Assembly: GCA_945879015.1 (NCBI GenBank)
Contig: CAMCUO010000007.1
Coordinates: 1 to 64,000, forward strand
DNA length: 64,000 nucleotides
Reading direction: 5' to 3'
Origin: Chitinophaga pinensis
GTDB lineage: Bacteria; Bacteroidota; Bacteroidia; 2-12-FULL-35-15
The notes beneath the pieces are model-generated. The model was given only the letters and a program-made list of their open reading frames with translations. It was not told the DNA's origin and ran no database searches. Of this stretch, positions 43,096 through 53,300 are shown one piece after another. Position 1 is the first letter of the stretch. Every line of letters starts with the position of its first letter. Made by a program: the position numbers and the translations under genes.

Positions 43096-43156
43096 ATTCA
43101 ATACTTTTGATTGAAAATACAGGTAATTGCTTACTACTTTTCTCAAAAAAATAGCT

Positions 43157-43164
43157 TATTTTTG
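43157..43164 (+). promoter_or_regulatory. -7 box upstream of the 43192 gene
   Basis: TATTTTTG lies 27 nt before the ATG at 43192. A second candidate TACTTTTG at 43102-43109 sits right after operator O2. Both lie near or past the ATG at 43111, supporting the start at 43192. Confidence 0.45.
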
Positions 43165-43191
43165 TTGACGAAATTTTCAAACCTTATTTAC

Positions 43192-45804
43192 ATGAAAAAA
43201 AGCACTCTTCTTAAAAAAATTATCCTTATTTGTTTAGTAATTTCTGCACAAATTTCTACTGCACAAACATGGAATCTCATTGACAATAATGGTTATGGAA
43301 GTCCATTCAACCAAACATTTGCTTTAGAAGAATTTAAAGGAAATTTTGTCGCAGGAACTGGAAGTGGAAATAATGTGGGATCGTATATCTATGCGTCAGC
43401 AACAGGTGACACGGGTACATGGGTGGAACAAGTATCATTTACTGCGATTGTTGACCTAAACGCTTATGGAGCAAAGGAATTGGCTACAACAACGGCTGCA
43501 GGAGGATGGATTAGTGCAGGGACAAAAAATTTTGTTAGCGGCCCAGGAGTATATAATTCATTTGATGGATCAACTTGGTCTGACATGGGTCCTATTCCAT
43601 ATCCCAACGCATTAGGAAATTATTATGAAATTTCTTCAATGGCCTTTTTCAATCCTTCAGGACCAGAAGATGATACACTTTTTGTTGCTGTACAAAATGC
43701 AGTGGACGGAGCAGAAATTTGGAAAAATTATGCTTCAGGTGGTTCATGGACACAGGTATTTGATTTTCCTTCTTATACAACCGGAAGAATTAACGACATT
43801 GTAGAATTTAACAATAAATTATATGCATGTACAAACACAGCCTTAATTTATGAATCTGTTGATGGAAATAACTGGACTATGAATGTCCCTGCTGATACTG
43901 GATTTAACGATTCAGGAATTTATGGATTTACAGCAATGGCCGTTTTTCAAAACAGACTTTATGTTGCAGCAATAAACTCTACAACTGGAACACAAATTTG
44001 GAACACTATTGATGGACTTACTTGGAGTCCAGTGAATATTGATGGATTTACAAATGGCAGCAACATGAATGAAATTACCGATATGATGGTAGCCAATGGA
44101 AAATTGTGGCTAAGCGCCTATTCATGGACTTCAGGAGGCGCCTTAATGCCAATCGATTTAGAAAACAGAGGCGGCTTCTATTATACCTATATATATTCCT
44201 CCTCTGATGGAAGTACTTTTACAAACTTAAATAATGATGGCTTTGGAGGCGTTAATCGTTCAGGAAATTTAGGCTATTTTCAAAATTTTGTTTATCAGGG
44301 TTCTGACAATACAGGTTGGGGAAATGGTGAATTATGGCGTTTGTGTCAAGCGCCATCGATATCAATTTCTCCACTATCTGCAAATGGGTGTTTAGGAAAT
44401 CCCACATGGTTTAATGATACCTTGTATGCAGCAAACTTAAATGAATGGTATGTTAACGATACTTTATTGTATTCAGGCGTGGGAGGATTTTATTATACTC
44501 CAACTTATTTAGGAACACATGTTATAAAATTAATTGGAAGAAATGGAACTTGTGTCGACAGTATTTCAACAACTATTACGGTTTATCCAAATCCAACTTC
44601 TAGCCCAACTTCTATTCAAGCTTATTGCTATGGAACGATGGTAACATTATATGATACTATTTCTGGAGGAACTGCACCATATACAGTTAATTGGTTCAAT
44701 GAAGTGTCGTTTTCAGCAGTTGGAGCCTCAATCGTATTGGAAGCTTTAACAAATTTTGATGTTTATGCAAATGTTACTGACGCGAATGGTTGCTCTTCAG
44801 GAAATGTTTCGAGTGGATATACTGTTGTTGCTAGTACAGATTTAGTTGGTCATGTAAGTTATTCAGGCGGAAATGTAACAAATGGAAGTGTAGTTGCGTA
44901 TAAATACATTCCAGCATATACTTATTTTGATACAGTTGCAGTTACTACTCTCAATGCAAGCGGTGATTATATTTTTACGAGTTTGAATGGCAATGATTAT
45001 TTAATTAAAGTTTTTGCTGATACACTTACTTATCCCACACTAAATCCAACATATTATGGAAACGAATGGGCTTGGGATTCAGCAACCGTTTATGTTCATG
45101 GTTGTAGTTTGATTGATACTGCTAACATTGTAATGATTGAAGAAATTGGAATAGGAACTGGAGCAGGAATGTTAACAGGAACTATAATAGAAGGTGTTGG
45201 ATTTGGTTCGGCATTAATGGTAAACAATGGATTTATGAGATTGCCAGGAGAACCTATTCCCGGAGTAGATGTAAAGCTTGGAAAAAATCCAGGTGGTGCT
45301 ATGGTTACAAGTGGGACTACAAACACTGCAGGAGTTTATACTTTTGCTGGGGTTGATGTAAACGTACCTGGAGAATACTATACTGTGTATGTTGATATTC
45401 CAGGATTAGGAAGAGACTCATCTTATTCAGTTACAGTTACAGCAACAACAAATCAATTTTATTTTTTAGATTATTATGTTGATTCAACAACAATTTATAT
45501 AGGGCCGACTTCTGGTGTTGGAATTAGTAATCCGAATGTTGCTGAAGAAAATAAATTTGGTGTTTATCCAAATCCATCAAATGGAAATTCTAGTATTGAG
45601 TATAGTTTATTAAATGATGCAAATGTATCACTTACTATTTACAATGTACTTGGACTAAAAACTTCTACGCTTGTAAATAAAAATCAAACGGCAGGAATGT
45701 ATGAATATTCTACGCGAGATTTAAATTTAACATCAGGAATATATTTTATTACTTTTACCACTGATGAAAAAACAATCACTCAACGATTAATAATAACAAA
45801 ATAA
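43192..45804 (+). CDS. Secreted T9SS protein with N-terminal propeller-like region and shared C-terminal module
   Basis: The frame opens at 43111, but the ATG at 43192 starts the signal peptide (MKKSTLLKKIILICLVISAQ); 870 aa. Residues about 25-400 contain repeated W/G/T-rich blades (IYASATGDTGTWVEQV, IWKNYASGGSWTQVFDF, IWNTIDGLTWSPV) like a beta-propeller. Ig-like units follow, then two CarboxypepD/SdrB-like modules (LVGHVSYSGGNVTNGSVVAY; GMLTGTIIEGVGF; RLPGEPIPGVDVKLGKNPGG). A type A T9SS domain ends it (FGVYPNPSNGN, YNVLGLKTSTL, LTSGIYFITFT). The module pair is shared with the next gene. Function unknown. Confidence 0.82.
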   Translation: MKKSTLLKKIILICLVISAQISTAQTWNLIDNNGYGSPFNQTFALEEFKGNFVAGTGSGNNVGSYIYASATGDTGTWVEQVSFTAIVDLNAYGAKELATTTAAGGWISAGTKNFVSGPGVYNSFDGSTWSDMGPIPYPNALGNYYEISSMAFFNPSGPEDDTLFVAVQNAVDGAEIWKNYASGGSWTQVFDFPSYTTGRINDIVEFNNKLYACTNTALIYESVDGNNWTMNVPADTGFNDSGIYGFTAMAVFQNRLYVAAINSTTGTQIWNTIDGLTWSPVNIDGFTNGSNMNEITDMMVANGKLWLSAYSWTSGGALMPIDLENRGGFYYTYIYSSSDGSTFTNLNNDGFGGVNRSGNLGYFQNFVYQGSDNTGWGNGELWRLCQAPSISISPLSANGCLGNPTWFNDTLYAANLNEWYVNDTLLYSGVGGFYYTPTYLGTHVIKLIGRNGTCVDSISTTITVYPNPTSSPTSIQAYCYGTMVTLYDTISGGTAPYTVNWFNEVSFSAVGASIVLEALTNFDVYANVTDANGCSSGNVSSGYTVVASTDLVGHVSYSGGNVTNGSVVAYKYIPAYTYFDTVAVTTLNASGDYIFTSLNGNDYLIKVFADTLTYPTLNPTYYGNEWAWDSATVYVHGCSLIDTANIVMIEEIGIGTGAGMLTGTIIEGVGFGSALMVNNGFMRLPGEPIPGVDVKLGKNPGGAMVTSGTTNTAGVYTFAGVDVNVPGEYYTVYVDIPGLGRDSSYSVTVTATTNQFYFLDYYVDSTTIYIGPTSGVGISNPNVAEENKFGVYPNPSNGNSSIEYSLLNDANVSLTIYNVLGLKTSTLVNKNQTAGMYEYSTRDLNLTSGIYFITFTTDEKTITQRLIITK

Positions 45805-45813
45805 AATAATAAT

Positions 45814-48618
45814 ATGCACTACTCTAAAAAGAAGTTTAGTTTAAAAATTATTTTTAGTTTATCATTCGTTCTTTTTTTTACAACAGTAAAACTAATAGCA
45901 CAAACTCTAACTGTTAATGCTGGACCAGACCAAACTATTTGTGATGGAGGAAGTACAACTATTGGTGGATCACCAACTGCAAGTTTTGGTACTCCAGGAT
46001 ATAGCTACTCATGGGCACCAACAGATGGATTAACTGCAACAACTGTTTCTAATCCAGCAGCTAATCCAACTGTTACAACAACTTATACGGTTACAGTAAC
46101 GGATGTCGAATTAACTGTACTAACAGATAGTGTAACTGTAACTGTAACACCTTTACCTATAACACCTGCCCCCAGTAGCAATTCGCCAATTTGTGATGGA
46201 ACAAATTTGAATCTTACAGCAGCGCCTGTTGGAGGTGCATCCTATTCGTGGACCGGTCCAAATAGTTTTGCATCATCATTACAAAACCCAACAATAGTTG
46301 CAGCATCTGTATCGGCTGCTGGCATTTATTCATTAACTGTAACTGCAGGTGGATGTACAAGTTTGGTCGGAACAACTTCTGTAGTTGTCAATCCTTTACC
46401 AACTGTCACTGGATTGTTTAGTCCTTTAGTTTGTAATGGTGCAACTGTTGCTGGCACATCGTTCACTAGTGCGCCAGGCGGGGCAACATTTAACTGGACA
46501 AACTCAAATACATCTATTGGAATTCCTGCAAGTGGTGCTGGAAATGTACCTGCTTTTACAGCCACGAATTCCGGATCAACATTAATTGGTGGAACCATTT
46601 CTGTAACGGCTACTTTAGCCGGTTGTACTGGCCCTCCTACAAATTATACTATCAGTGTCAAGCCAACACCAATTGCATCTTCGTCACCAATTTCGCAAGC
46701 ACGCTGTTCTGGGATAAATTGTAATTTTTCATTGAACAGCACCGTAGCTGGAACTACTTATTCTTGGACAACAACAGGAACAGGTGTTTCAGGCAATACT
46801 CCTGGTAGCGGAACTGTTATTTCTCAGGGTGTAACTGCAACTACTTCATCTCCAGGAACAGCAAACTATTACGTAACACCACTAGCAGCTGGATGTGTAG
46901 GCGCAATAATCAATCCAGTATTAACTGTCAATCCTATTCCAGTGGCAACTGCCACTACCTCTCCATTAGCAAGATGTTCGGGCGATACTGTTTCTTTTTC
47001 TGTTTCAAGTAATGTGGCTGGAACAACTTTTTCTTGGACAACAAGCATTTCAATTGTTTCGGGAGTAAGTCCTATTTCAGGAACAGGAACTTTTGTATTT
47101 GATACCGTATCAGCAGCAACAAGTTCTGCTGGGACAGTAGCATATTTATTTACTCCTGTCGCTGCAGGTTGTACAGGAGCGGCTGTGAATCCAATTGTAA
47201 CTGTGAATCCAATGCCATATGCCAATTTCGCTTTACCTTATCCTGCATGTCAATTTACTAGCAATATATTTCCTTCCTTAGGAGGAACTGCTGGCGTTTT
47301 TACATCTCTTCCTGCTGGTTTAGTTTTTGTAGATTCACTTACTGGAGAAATTGATTTAACAACCAGTACACCCGGAACTTATGACATTACAAATACTATT
47401 GCTGCATCAGGAGGTTGTCCAGCAATCAACTCTACTTATACAAGTTTTGCAATCAGTCCTTTTGTTGACCCAACCATTACGGATGTTTTACCTGTTTGTT
47501 ATGGAGATGCTGCATTCAATTTTGTTTCTGCCTCTGCTGGCGGAACATGGTCTGGTACTGGAATTACAAATACCGCTCTTGGAACTTTTGATCCGACTCT
47601 AGCTGGCCCAGGAATATTTACCATTACTCATCAATCTTCTGGTCCATGCTTCTTTGCCTATACAGATACAACTGTTATTTCAGTAGTTGCTGCTGATATG
47701 TATGGAAAAGTAACTTACAGTGGTGGAGATTTAAATATCGGAGCAAATACAGCTGTTTTATTTGATTATTCTGGCACTTTTGCTTCGTTTGATTCTGTTC
47801 AAGTTAGTAGTATAGATGGCTTGGGATATTATCAATTCACTTCCATTCCAAGTGGAGATTACCTTATAAAAGTTTTTGCAGATACTCTTGTTTGTCCTTT
47901 ATTAATTCCCACGTATTACGATAGCGAATATTTGTGGGATACAGCATTAGTAAAAACTCATGGTTGTTTGTCAGATACTGCAAATGTATATATGATTGAA
48001 GGAATTGTTCTTGCTGGTCCAGGAATGCTAAGCGGACAAATTACTGAAGGAGATGGTTTTGTTAGATTACCAGGGGAACCAATTCCAGGAATAGATGTGA
48101 AACTTGGAAAAAATCCAAGTGGTGCAATGGTTACAAATACTCAAACAAATCCAACTGGAAATTATGCTTTTATAAATATTCCAATCAACTTACCTGGAGA
48201 ATTTTATACTGTGTATGTTGATATTCCTGGATTGGAAAGGGATTCGACATATAATATTACAGTTACTGCAACTGATTATATTTATACTCAATTAGATTAT
48301 AAAGCGGATAGCAATTCGGTTTATCCTACTTTCCCTTTGGCTACAAGTATTGTAAGTGCAGATATGGAGAATCAGCTTACGATTTTTCCAAATCCAACTA
48401 ATTCAAATACGACCATTGAATATGCTTTAACTAATTCTTCATTTGTGAAATTAGAAGTAGTTGACATATTAGGAAAATCTTTACAATCGCTTGTAAATAC
48501 TAGTCAAGTAGCAGGTAACTATAAAGTAAATCTGGCTAAGATAAATGCTGGAATTTATTTTATAAAACTGAATATAAATAATCAAACCAATACAACTCGT
48601 TTGGTGGTAACAGATTAA
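45814..48618 (+). CDS. Secreted Ig/PKD-like repeat T9SS protein, paralogous C-terminus to its neighbour
   Basis: This 934-aa protein has a signal peptide ending near LIAQ. The next 600 or so residues are tandem Ig- and PKD-like repeats (LTVNAGPDQTICDGGS start; repeated AGTTYSWTTTGTGVSG and AGTTFSWTTSISIVSG; PVARCSGDTVSFSV type units). From about 630 on it matches the preceding protein: YGKVTYSGGDLNIG, DYLIKVFADTL, RLPGEPIPGIDVKLGKNPSGAMVT, EFYTVYVDIPGL. It ends in a type A T9SS domain (LTIFPNPTNSN, EVVDILGKSLQ, INAGIYFIKLNI). The gap from the previous gene is only 9 nt, so both are one operon. Confidence 0.85.
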   Translation: MHYSKKKFSLKIIFSLSFVLFFTTVKLIAQTLTVNAGPDQTICDGGSTTIGGSPTASFGTPGYSYSWAPTDGLTATTVSNPAANPTVTTTYTVTVTDVELTVLTDSVTVTVTPLPITPAPSSNSPICDGTNLNLTAAPVGGASYSWTGPNSFASSLQNPTIVAASVSAAGIYSLTVTAGGCTSLVGTTSVVVNPLPTVTGLFSPLVCNGATVAGTSFTSAPGGATFNWTNSNTSIGIPASGAGNVPAFTATNSGSTLIGGTISVTATLAGCTGPPTNYTISVKPTPIASSSPISQARCSGINCNFSLNSTVAGTTYSWTTTGTGVSGNTPGSGTVISQGVTATTSSPGTANYYVTPLAAGCVGAIINPVLTVNPIPVATATTSPLARCSGDTVSFSVSSNVAGTTFSWTTSISIVSGVSPISGTGTFVFDTVSAATSSAGTVAYLFTPVAAGCTGAAVNPIVTVNPMPYANFALPYPACQFTSNIFPSLGGTAGVFTSLPAGLVFVDSLTGEIDLTTSTPGTYDITNTIAASGGCPAINSTYTSFAISPFVDPTITDVLPVCYGDAAFNFVSASAGGTWSGTGITNTALGTFDPTLAGPGIFTITHQSSGPCFFAYTDTTVISVVAADMYGKVTYSGGDLNIGANTAVLFDYSGTFASFDSVQVSSIDGLGYYQFTSIPSGDYLIKVFADTLVCPLLIPTYYDSEYLWDTALVKTHGCLSDTANVYMIEGIVLAGPGMLSGQITEGDGFVRLPGEPIPGIDVKLGKNPSGAMVTNTQTNPTGNYAFINIPINLPGEFYTVYVDIPGLERDSTYNITVTATDYIYTQLDYKADSNSVYPTFPLATSIVSADMENQLTIFPNPTNSNTTIEYALTNSSFVKLEVVDILGKSLQSLVNTSQVAGNYKVNLAKINAGIYFIKLNINNQTNTTRLVVTD

Positions 48619-48636
48619 TTAAACAAGAAGCAATCT

Positions 48637-48673
48637 AAAAGCCATCTCGAACATTCAGATGGCTTTTTTATTT
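48637..48673 (+). terminator. Rho-independent terminator
   Basis: AAAAGCCATCT / AGATGGCTTTT, a perfect 11-bp stem with a 9-nt loop, is followed by TTATTTT. Confidence 0.9.
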
Positions 48674-48676
48674 TAG

Positions 48677-48684
48677 TACATTTG
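48677..48684 (+). promoter_or_regulatory. -7 box of asnS
   Basis: TACATTTG directly after the previous terminator. No -33 TTTG at N19. A leader of about 22 nt to the ATG at 48713 is predicted. Confidence 0.5.
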
Positions 48685-48712
48685 CAAACCTGTTTTAGTA
48701 AATATATAAATC

Positions 48713-50143
48713 ATGGAAAGAATAAAAGTGAAAGCGCTGTTGGATTCAACAGCATACGGAACAGAAGTAACTGTTAAAGGTTGGGTGCGTACTTTTCGCA
48801 ACGACAAATTTATCGCAATCAACGATGGCTCTACTATAAATAATATTCAAGCAGTTGTAAACGAAACATTTGATGGAGCATTATTAAAACGATTAACTAC
48901 AGGCGCAGCTATTCGTGTTACTGGCGAATTAATTGAATCGCAAGGTGCTGGACAAAAAGTAGAAATACAAGTAAAAGAATTGGAAATATTAGGAGATAGT
49001 GATGCAGAAAAATTTCCATTGCAACCTAAAAAACATAGTTTGGAATTTTTAAGAGAAATTGCCCATTTACGTTTTAGAACTAATACATTCAATGCAGTAT
49101 TTAAAGTTCGTCACGCATTAGCATTTGCTATTCATCAGTTTTTTAACGACCGCGGATTTGTTTACATGCACACTCCAATAATTACTGCTTCGGATGCAGA
49201 AGGTGCTGGAGAAATGTTTAGAGTTACCACTTTGGAATTTGATAATCCTCCTCGCACAGAAGATGGAAAAGTGGATTTCAAACAAGATTTTTTTGGAAAA
49301 TCAACCAACTTAACTGTAAGCGGACAATTAGAAGGGGAGCTAGCGGCAATGGCTTTTGGCGATATTTATACATTCGGACCAACATTCCGTGCTGAAAATT
49401 CAAACACCACTCGTCACCTTGCAGAATTTTGGATGATAGAACCAGAAATGGCTTTTTATGAATTGAAAGACAATATGCAATTGGCTGAAGATTTATTAAA
49501 GTATGTTATCAAACACGCTTTAACAACTTGTGCAGATGAAATTGAATTTTTGAAAAACCGTTTGTTGGATGAAGAAAAACAAAAACCACAAGACGAACGT
49601 TCCGAATTAGATTTAACTTCTAAATTAAATTTTTGTTTAGACAATAATTTTGAGCGCTTAACTTATACTGAAGCTATAGAAATTTTAAAAAATTCAACTC
49701 CGAATAAAAAGAAAAAATTCAAATACTTAGTCGAAAACTGGGGAGTGGATTTACAAAGTGAGCACGAGCGTTTTTTGGTGGAGAAACATTTTAAAAAACC
49801 GGTAATTTTAACGGATTATCCAAAAGACATTAAATCGTTTTATATGCGTCAGAATGAAGATGGAAAAACAGTTGCTGCTATGGATATTTTATTCCCAGGA
49901 ATAGGAGAAATTGTGGGAGGCTCACAACGTGAAGAGCGATTGGATATGTTGGAAAAGCGAATGGCAGAAATGCACATTCCTGCAGATGAATTATACTGGT
50001 ATTTGGATACAAGAAGATTTGGAACGGCTCCACATGCTGGATTTGGTTTAGGTTTTGAGCGATTGGTTTTATTTGTTACTGGAATGACCAATATTCGTGA
50101 TGTAATTGCATTTCCTAGAGCTCCGAAAACAGCTGAATTCTAA
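48713..50143 (+). CDS. asnS: Asparagine-tRNA ligase
   Basis: AsnRS charges tRNA-Asn. The 476-aa class II synthetase has an OB-fold anticodon domain ([20 protein letters not shown]), motif 2 ([22 protein letters not shown] region, about 224-245) and motif 3 ([16 protein letters not shown] near the C-terminus). An internal insertion with many lysines ([17 protein letters not shown], about 284-300) is usual in Bacteroidota AsnRS. The Asn-specific residues in AEFWMIEPE distinguish it from AspRS. Confidence 0.95.
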   Translation: MERIKVKALLDSTAYGTEVTVKGWVRTFRNDKFIAINDGSTINNIQAVVNETFDGALLKRLTTGAAIRVTGELIESQGAGQKVEIQVKELEILGDSDAEKFPLQPKKHSLEFLREIAHLRFRTNTFNAVFKVRHALAFAIHQFFNDRGFVYMHTPIITASDAEGAGEMFRVTTLEFDNPPRTEDGKVDFKQDFFGKSTNLTVSGQLEGELAAMAFGDIYTFGPTFRAENSNTTRHLAEFWMIEPEMAFYELKDNMQLAEDLLKYVIKHALTTCADEIEFLKNRLLDEEKQKPQDERSELDLTSKLNFCLDNNFERLTYTEAIEILKNSTPNKKKKFKYLVENWGVDLQSEHERFLVEKHFKKPVILTDYPKDIKSFYMRQNEDGKTVAAMDILFPGIGEIVGGSQREERLDMLEKRMAEMHIPADELYWYLDTRRFGTAPHAGFGLGFERLVLFVTGMTNIRDVIAFPRAPKTAEF

Positions 50144-50153
50144 TATCATAAAG

Positions 50154-50228
50154 TCTTCGATAGTGTCTGCTTCAACGCAGAATGCTCAGACTGAAAACTC
50201 AAGTGTCACACTGAGCGGAGTCAAGCCT
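50154..50228. repeat. Dispersed repeat (CTTCGA...GCTCAG family) with TCTGC palindrome
   Basis: It contains CTTCGATAGTG, TCTGC-ttcaac-GCAGA (50166-50181), AATGCTCAG, then CACACTGAGCGGAGTC. It aligns with the reverse complement of 53616-53663 and part of 28575-28688. Non-coding, between asnS and its terminator. Confidence 0.65.
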
Positions 50229-50232
50229 CTGT

Positions 50233-50270
50233 AAAAAAGCCTCTACAAAAAATGTAGTGGCTTTTATTTT
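50233..50270 (+). terminator. Rho-independent terminator of asnS
   Basis: AAAAGCC-t-CTACA / TGTAG-t-GGCTTTT with a poly-A loop is followed by a T-rich tract. Confidence 0.75.
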
Positions 50271-50274
50271 TTCC

Positions 50275-50282
50275 TATCTTTA
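50275..50282 (+). promoter_or_regulatory. -7-like box of the sensor-phosphatase gene
   Basis: TATCTTTA differs at the last position from TAnnTTTG. It lies 19 nt before the TTG start at 50301. Confidence 0.35.
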
Positions 50283-50300
50283 TTCTCATTAATTAAAGCT

Positions 50301-53300
50301 TTGAAAATAACCTCTAAAATATTTCCAGTCCTAATTGTTTTGCTTTTTGCAAAATTTTCGATGCTTGCACAAACCTACGATTTCCATAATTTTAATGTGG
50401 AAGACGGTTTAGCACAATCACAAGTATTATCTATCTGTCAGGATAAATATGGAAACATTTGGTTTGGAACAAACAATGGAGGTGTAAGTAAATATGATGG
50501 AAATAAATTTGTTACATATTCCGAGAATGACAGCCTTGCAAACAACGTGGTTTTTTCTATAACAGAAATCAAAAACGGAAACATCCTCTTTGGAACTAAT
50601 GGCGGACTAAGCGTTTTAAATGGTAAGAAATGGTTGAATTTTACTGAAAAAAACGGTCTGATTCACAACAGGGTTTACAAGGTATTAGAAGATAACAATG
50701 GGGTTGTTTGGATTGGCACTGGAAAAGGAGTTTACCAATTAAAAAACAATAAAATTATTCCTTTCAATTCCGATTCCCTTTTAAATCAAGCACGCGTTTT
50801 TACTATCTATGCCGACAAGGCAAATAATATTTATTTCGGAACCATTTTAAATGGCGTGATAAAATACAATACAACTACTAAAAAATTCAGCAATTACTCT
50901 TCCTCATTAGGATTACAAGACAACTTTGTTCGTTCTATAAATGAGGACTTGGAAGGCAATTTATATATTGGCACCAATTCCGGAATAAATAAAATTACTC
51001 CAGAAGGAGCGCTTGCTCAAGTTAAAATTCCTGGACAAGCAAATGTTGCATTCACTTCTATCATTCCTGATAATAAAAATGATTTGTGGCTTGCAACAAG
51101 TGAAGGAATTTATAAATACAATGGATCTACTTATAGAAAATACACAAGTAAAAATGGATTGGCCAGCAATATTTTAATGTGTGGTATGCAAGATCGTGAA
51201 GGCAATTTTTGGTTTGGAACGGATGGATTTGGTGTTTCAAAATATACTGGTGAAGCCTTTGTTTCTTATAGCTCAAAAGATAGTTTACCTGGCGATTATA
51301 TCAAATGTATTTTTCAGGATTCCCAAAAAAATGTATGGATGGGCGTGAAAGATTTTGGAGTAGTATGTTTGGCAAAAGGCAAAATTATAAATTACAAATT
51401 TAATGCTAAAGATCCTGTAAACTCGCTGGCTGACAACGATGTACAAACCATTATAGAAGATAAAAAAGGTAATATTTATTTTGGAACAAAAGCAGGATTA
51501 AGTGTTTTTGATGGGAAACATTTTCACAATTATACTAAGGAAGACGGATTACCTGAAAACAATATTTTATCAACATACATTGATAAAGAAAATATTATGT
51601 GGATCGGAACGGCTGATGGACTATGCAGTTTCAAAAACAATAAATTTGAAATAGTTCGATTTCCTACAAATGTTTATAGTGCTGGAAAAGTCTTTCCTGT
51701 TTACAATATTTTTGTTGATAGAAATAATACATTTTGGTTGGCGTCTGAAAATGGTGTTGTAAAAGTTTCGGGCAACACTTTTCAAAAATTTAATAAAACT
51801 AATGGCTTCACAAGCAAAAGAGTTATTTCTATTCTTCAGGATAAATCGGGATACTTATGGTTTGGAACCGATGAAGGTGTTTTTTATTACAATGATACAT
51901 CGTTTTTAAACATTACTGTAAATGATGGCTTAGCGGCTAACAAAGTTTATTTAATGTTACTGAATAATGATTTTTTATGGGTAGGGACTAACAATGGAAT
52001 AGACAAAATTGATTTACTTGCATTACATTCAAGCAACACGATAAAAATAAAACACTTCGGAAAAGAAGAAGGCTTAAAAGGTGTAGAATGTAATTTTAAC
52101 TCACAAATGCAAGACAATCAGGGCAACTTGTGGTTTGGAACAATTAAAGGAGCAACTGTTTTTAATCCAAATTTTGACAAAATTAATAGCAAGGAAGCTT
52201 TAACTCGAATTACAGGATTGCGTTTATTTTTTCAAAATTCAGAAAACGAATTAATAAAATATTCTGAAGGGGTTGACAGTCTTAACAATTTACCCAAAGC
52301 TCTTGTTTTGCCTTATGATAAAAATCACATCACATTTGATTTTATTGGTGTTTGTATAACCAATCCAAGTAAAGTAAAATACCAATTTAAATTAGAAGGC
52401 GCAGATAAAGATTGGTTCCCTCCCACTTCTAAAACAGAAGCAACTTATTCATCCTTACCCTCTGGTGATTATATTTTTCATTTAAAAGCAATGAACAATG
52501 ATGGATTATGGAACGAAAAGGATGTTACTTATAAATTTACCATTCTACCTCCTTGGTACCAAACCTGGTGGTTCTATGCCATGTCTGCAATTGTTGCCTT
52601 TGGATTAATTTATTTATTCATAGTAGTTAGAACTAGAAATTTACAAAAAGCAAAAATTGAATTGGAGCAAGAAGTTCAATTACGTACTAATCAGTTGCGT
52701 CAGGAAAAAGAAAAAGTAGAACTTGTAAATAAAGAAGTAACTGAACAAAAAGCAATCATTGAAGCAAAAAATCACGACATAACAGATAGTATAAAATATG
52801 CGAAAAATATTCAGGAGGCATTATTGCCACGCTTACAAAATTTGCACAAAGAATTAAAAGATGCATTTGTTCTTTATTTACCAAAAGATATTGTGAGTGG
52901 AGATTTTTATTGGTTTGCAAAACGAAAAAATAAAAGATTTATCGCTTCTGTAGATTGCACTGGCCATGGTGTTCCTGGAGCATTCATGAGTATTATCGGA
53001 AATACTTTATTGAATGAGATTGTTACAGAAAAAAACATTACTTCTCCTGCCGAAATTTTAAATGAATTACACATGGGTGTAAAAACATCTTTGAAACAAA
53101 GTGGTAATTCAGAAAACGAAAGACGAGATGGAATGGACATCGCATTGTGTTCATTAAATGAAGACGCAACTATTTTAGAATATGCCGGTGCAAATCGTCC
53201 GCTTTGGATTTTCAGAACAAACAAATCGGGACAAGAATCGTTTGAAATGATTAAGGCAAATAAATTTCCTATTGGAGGCTTGGAAATGGAAAATGAAGTT

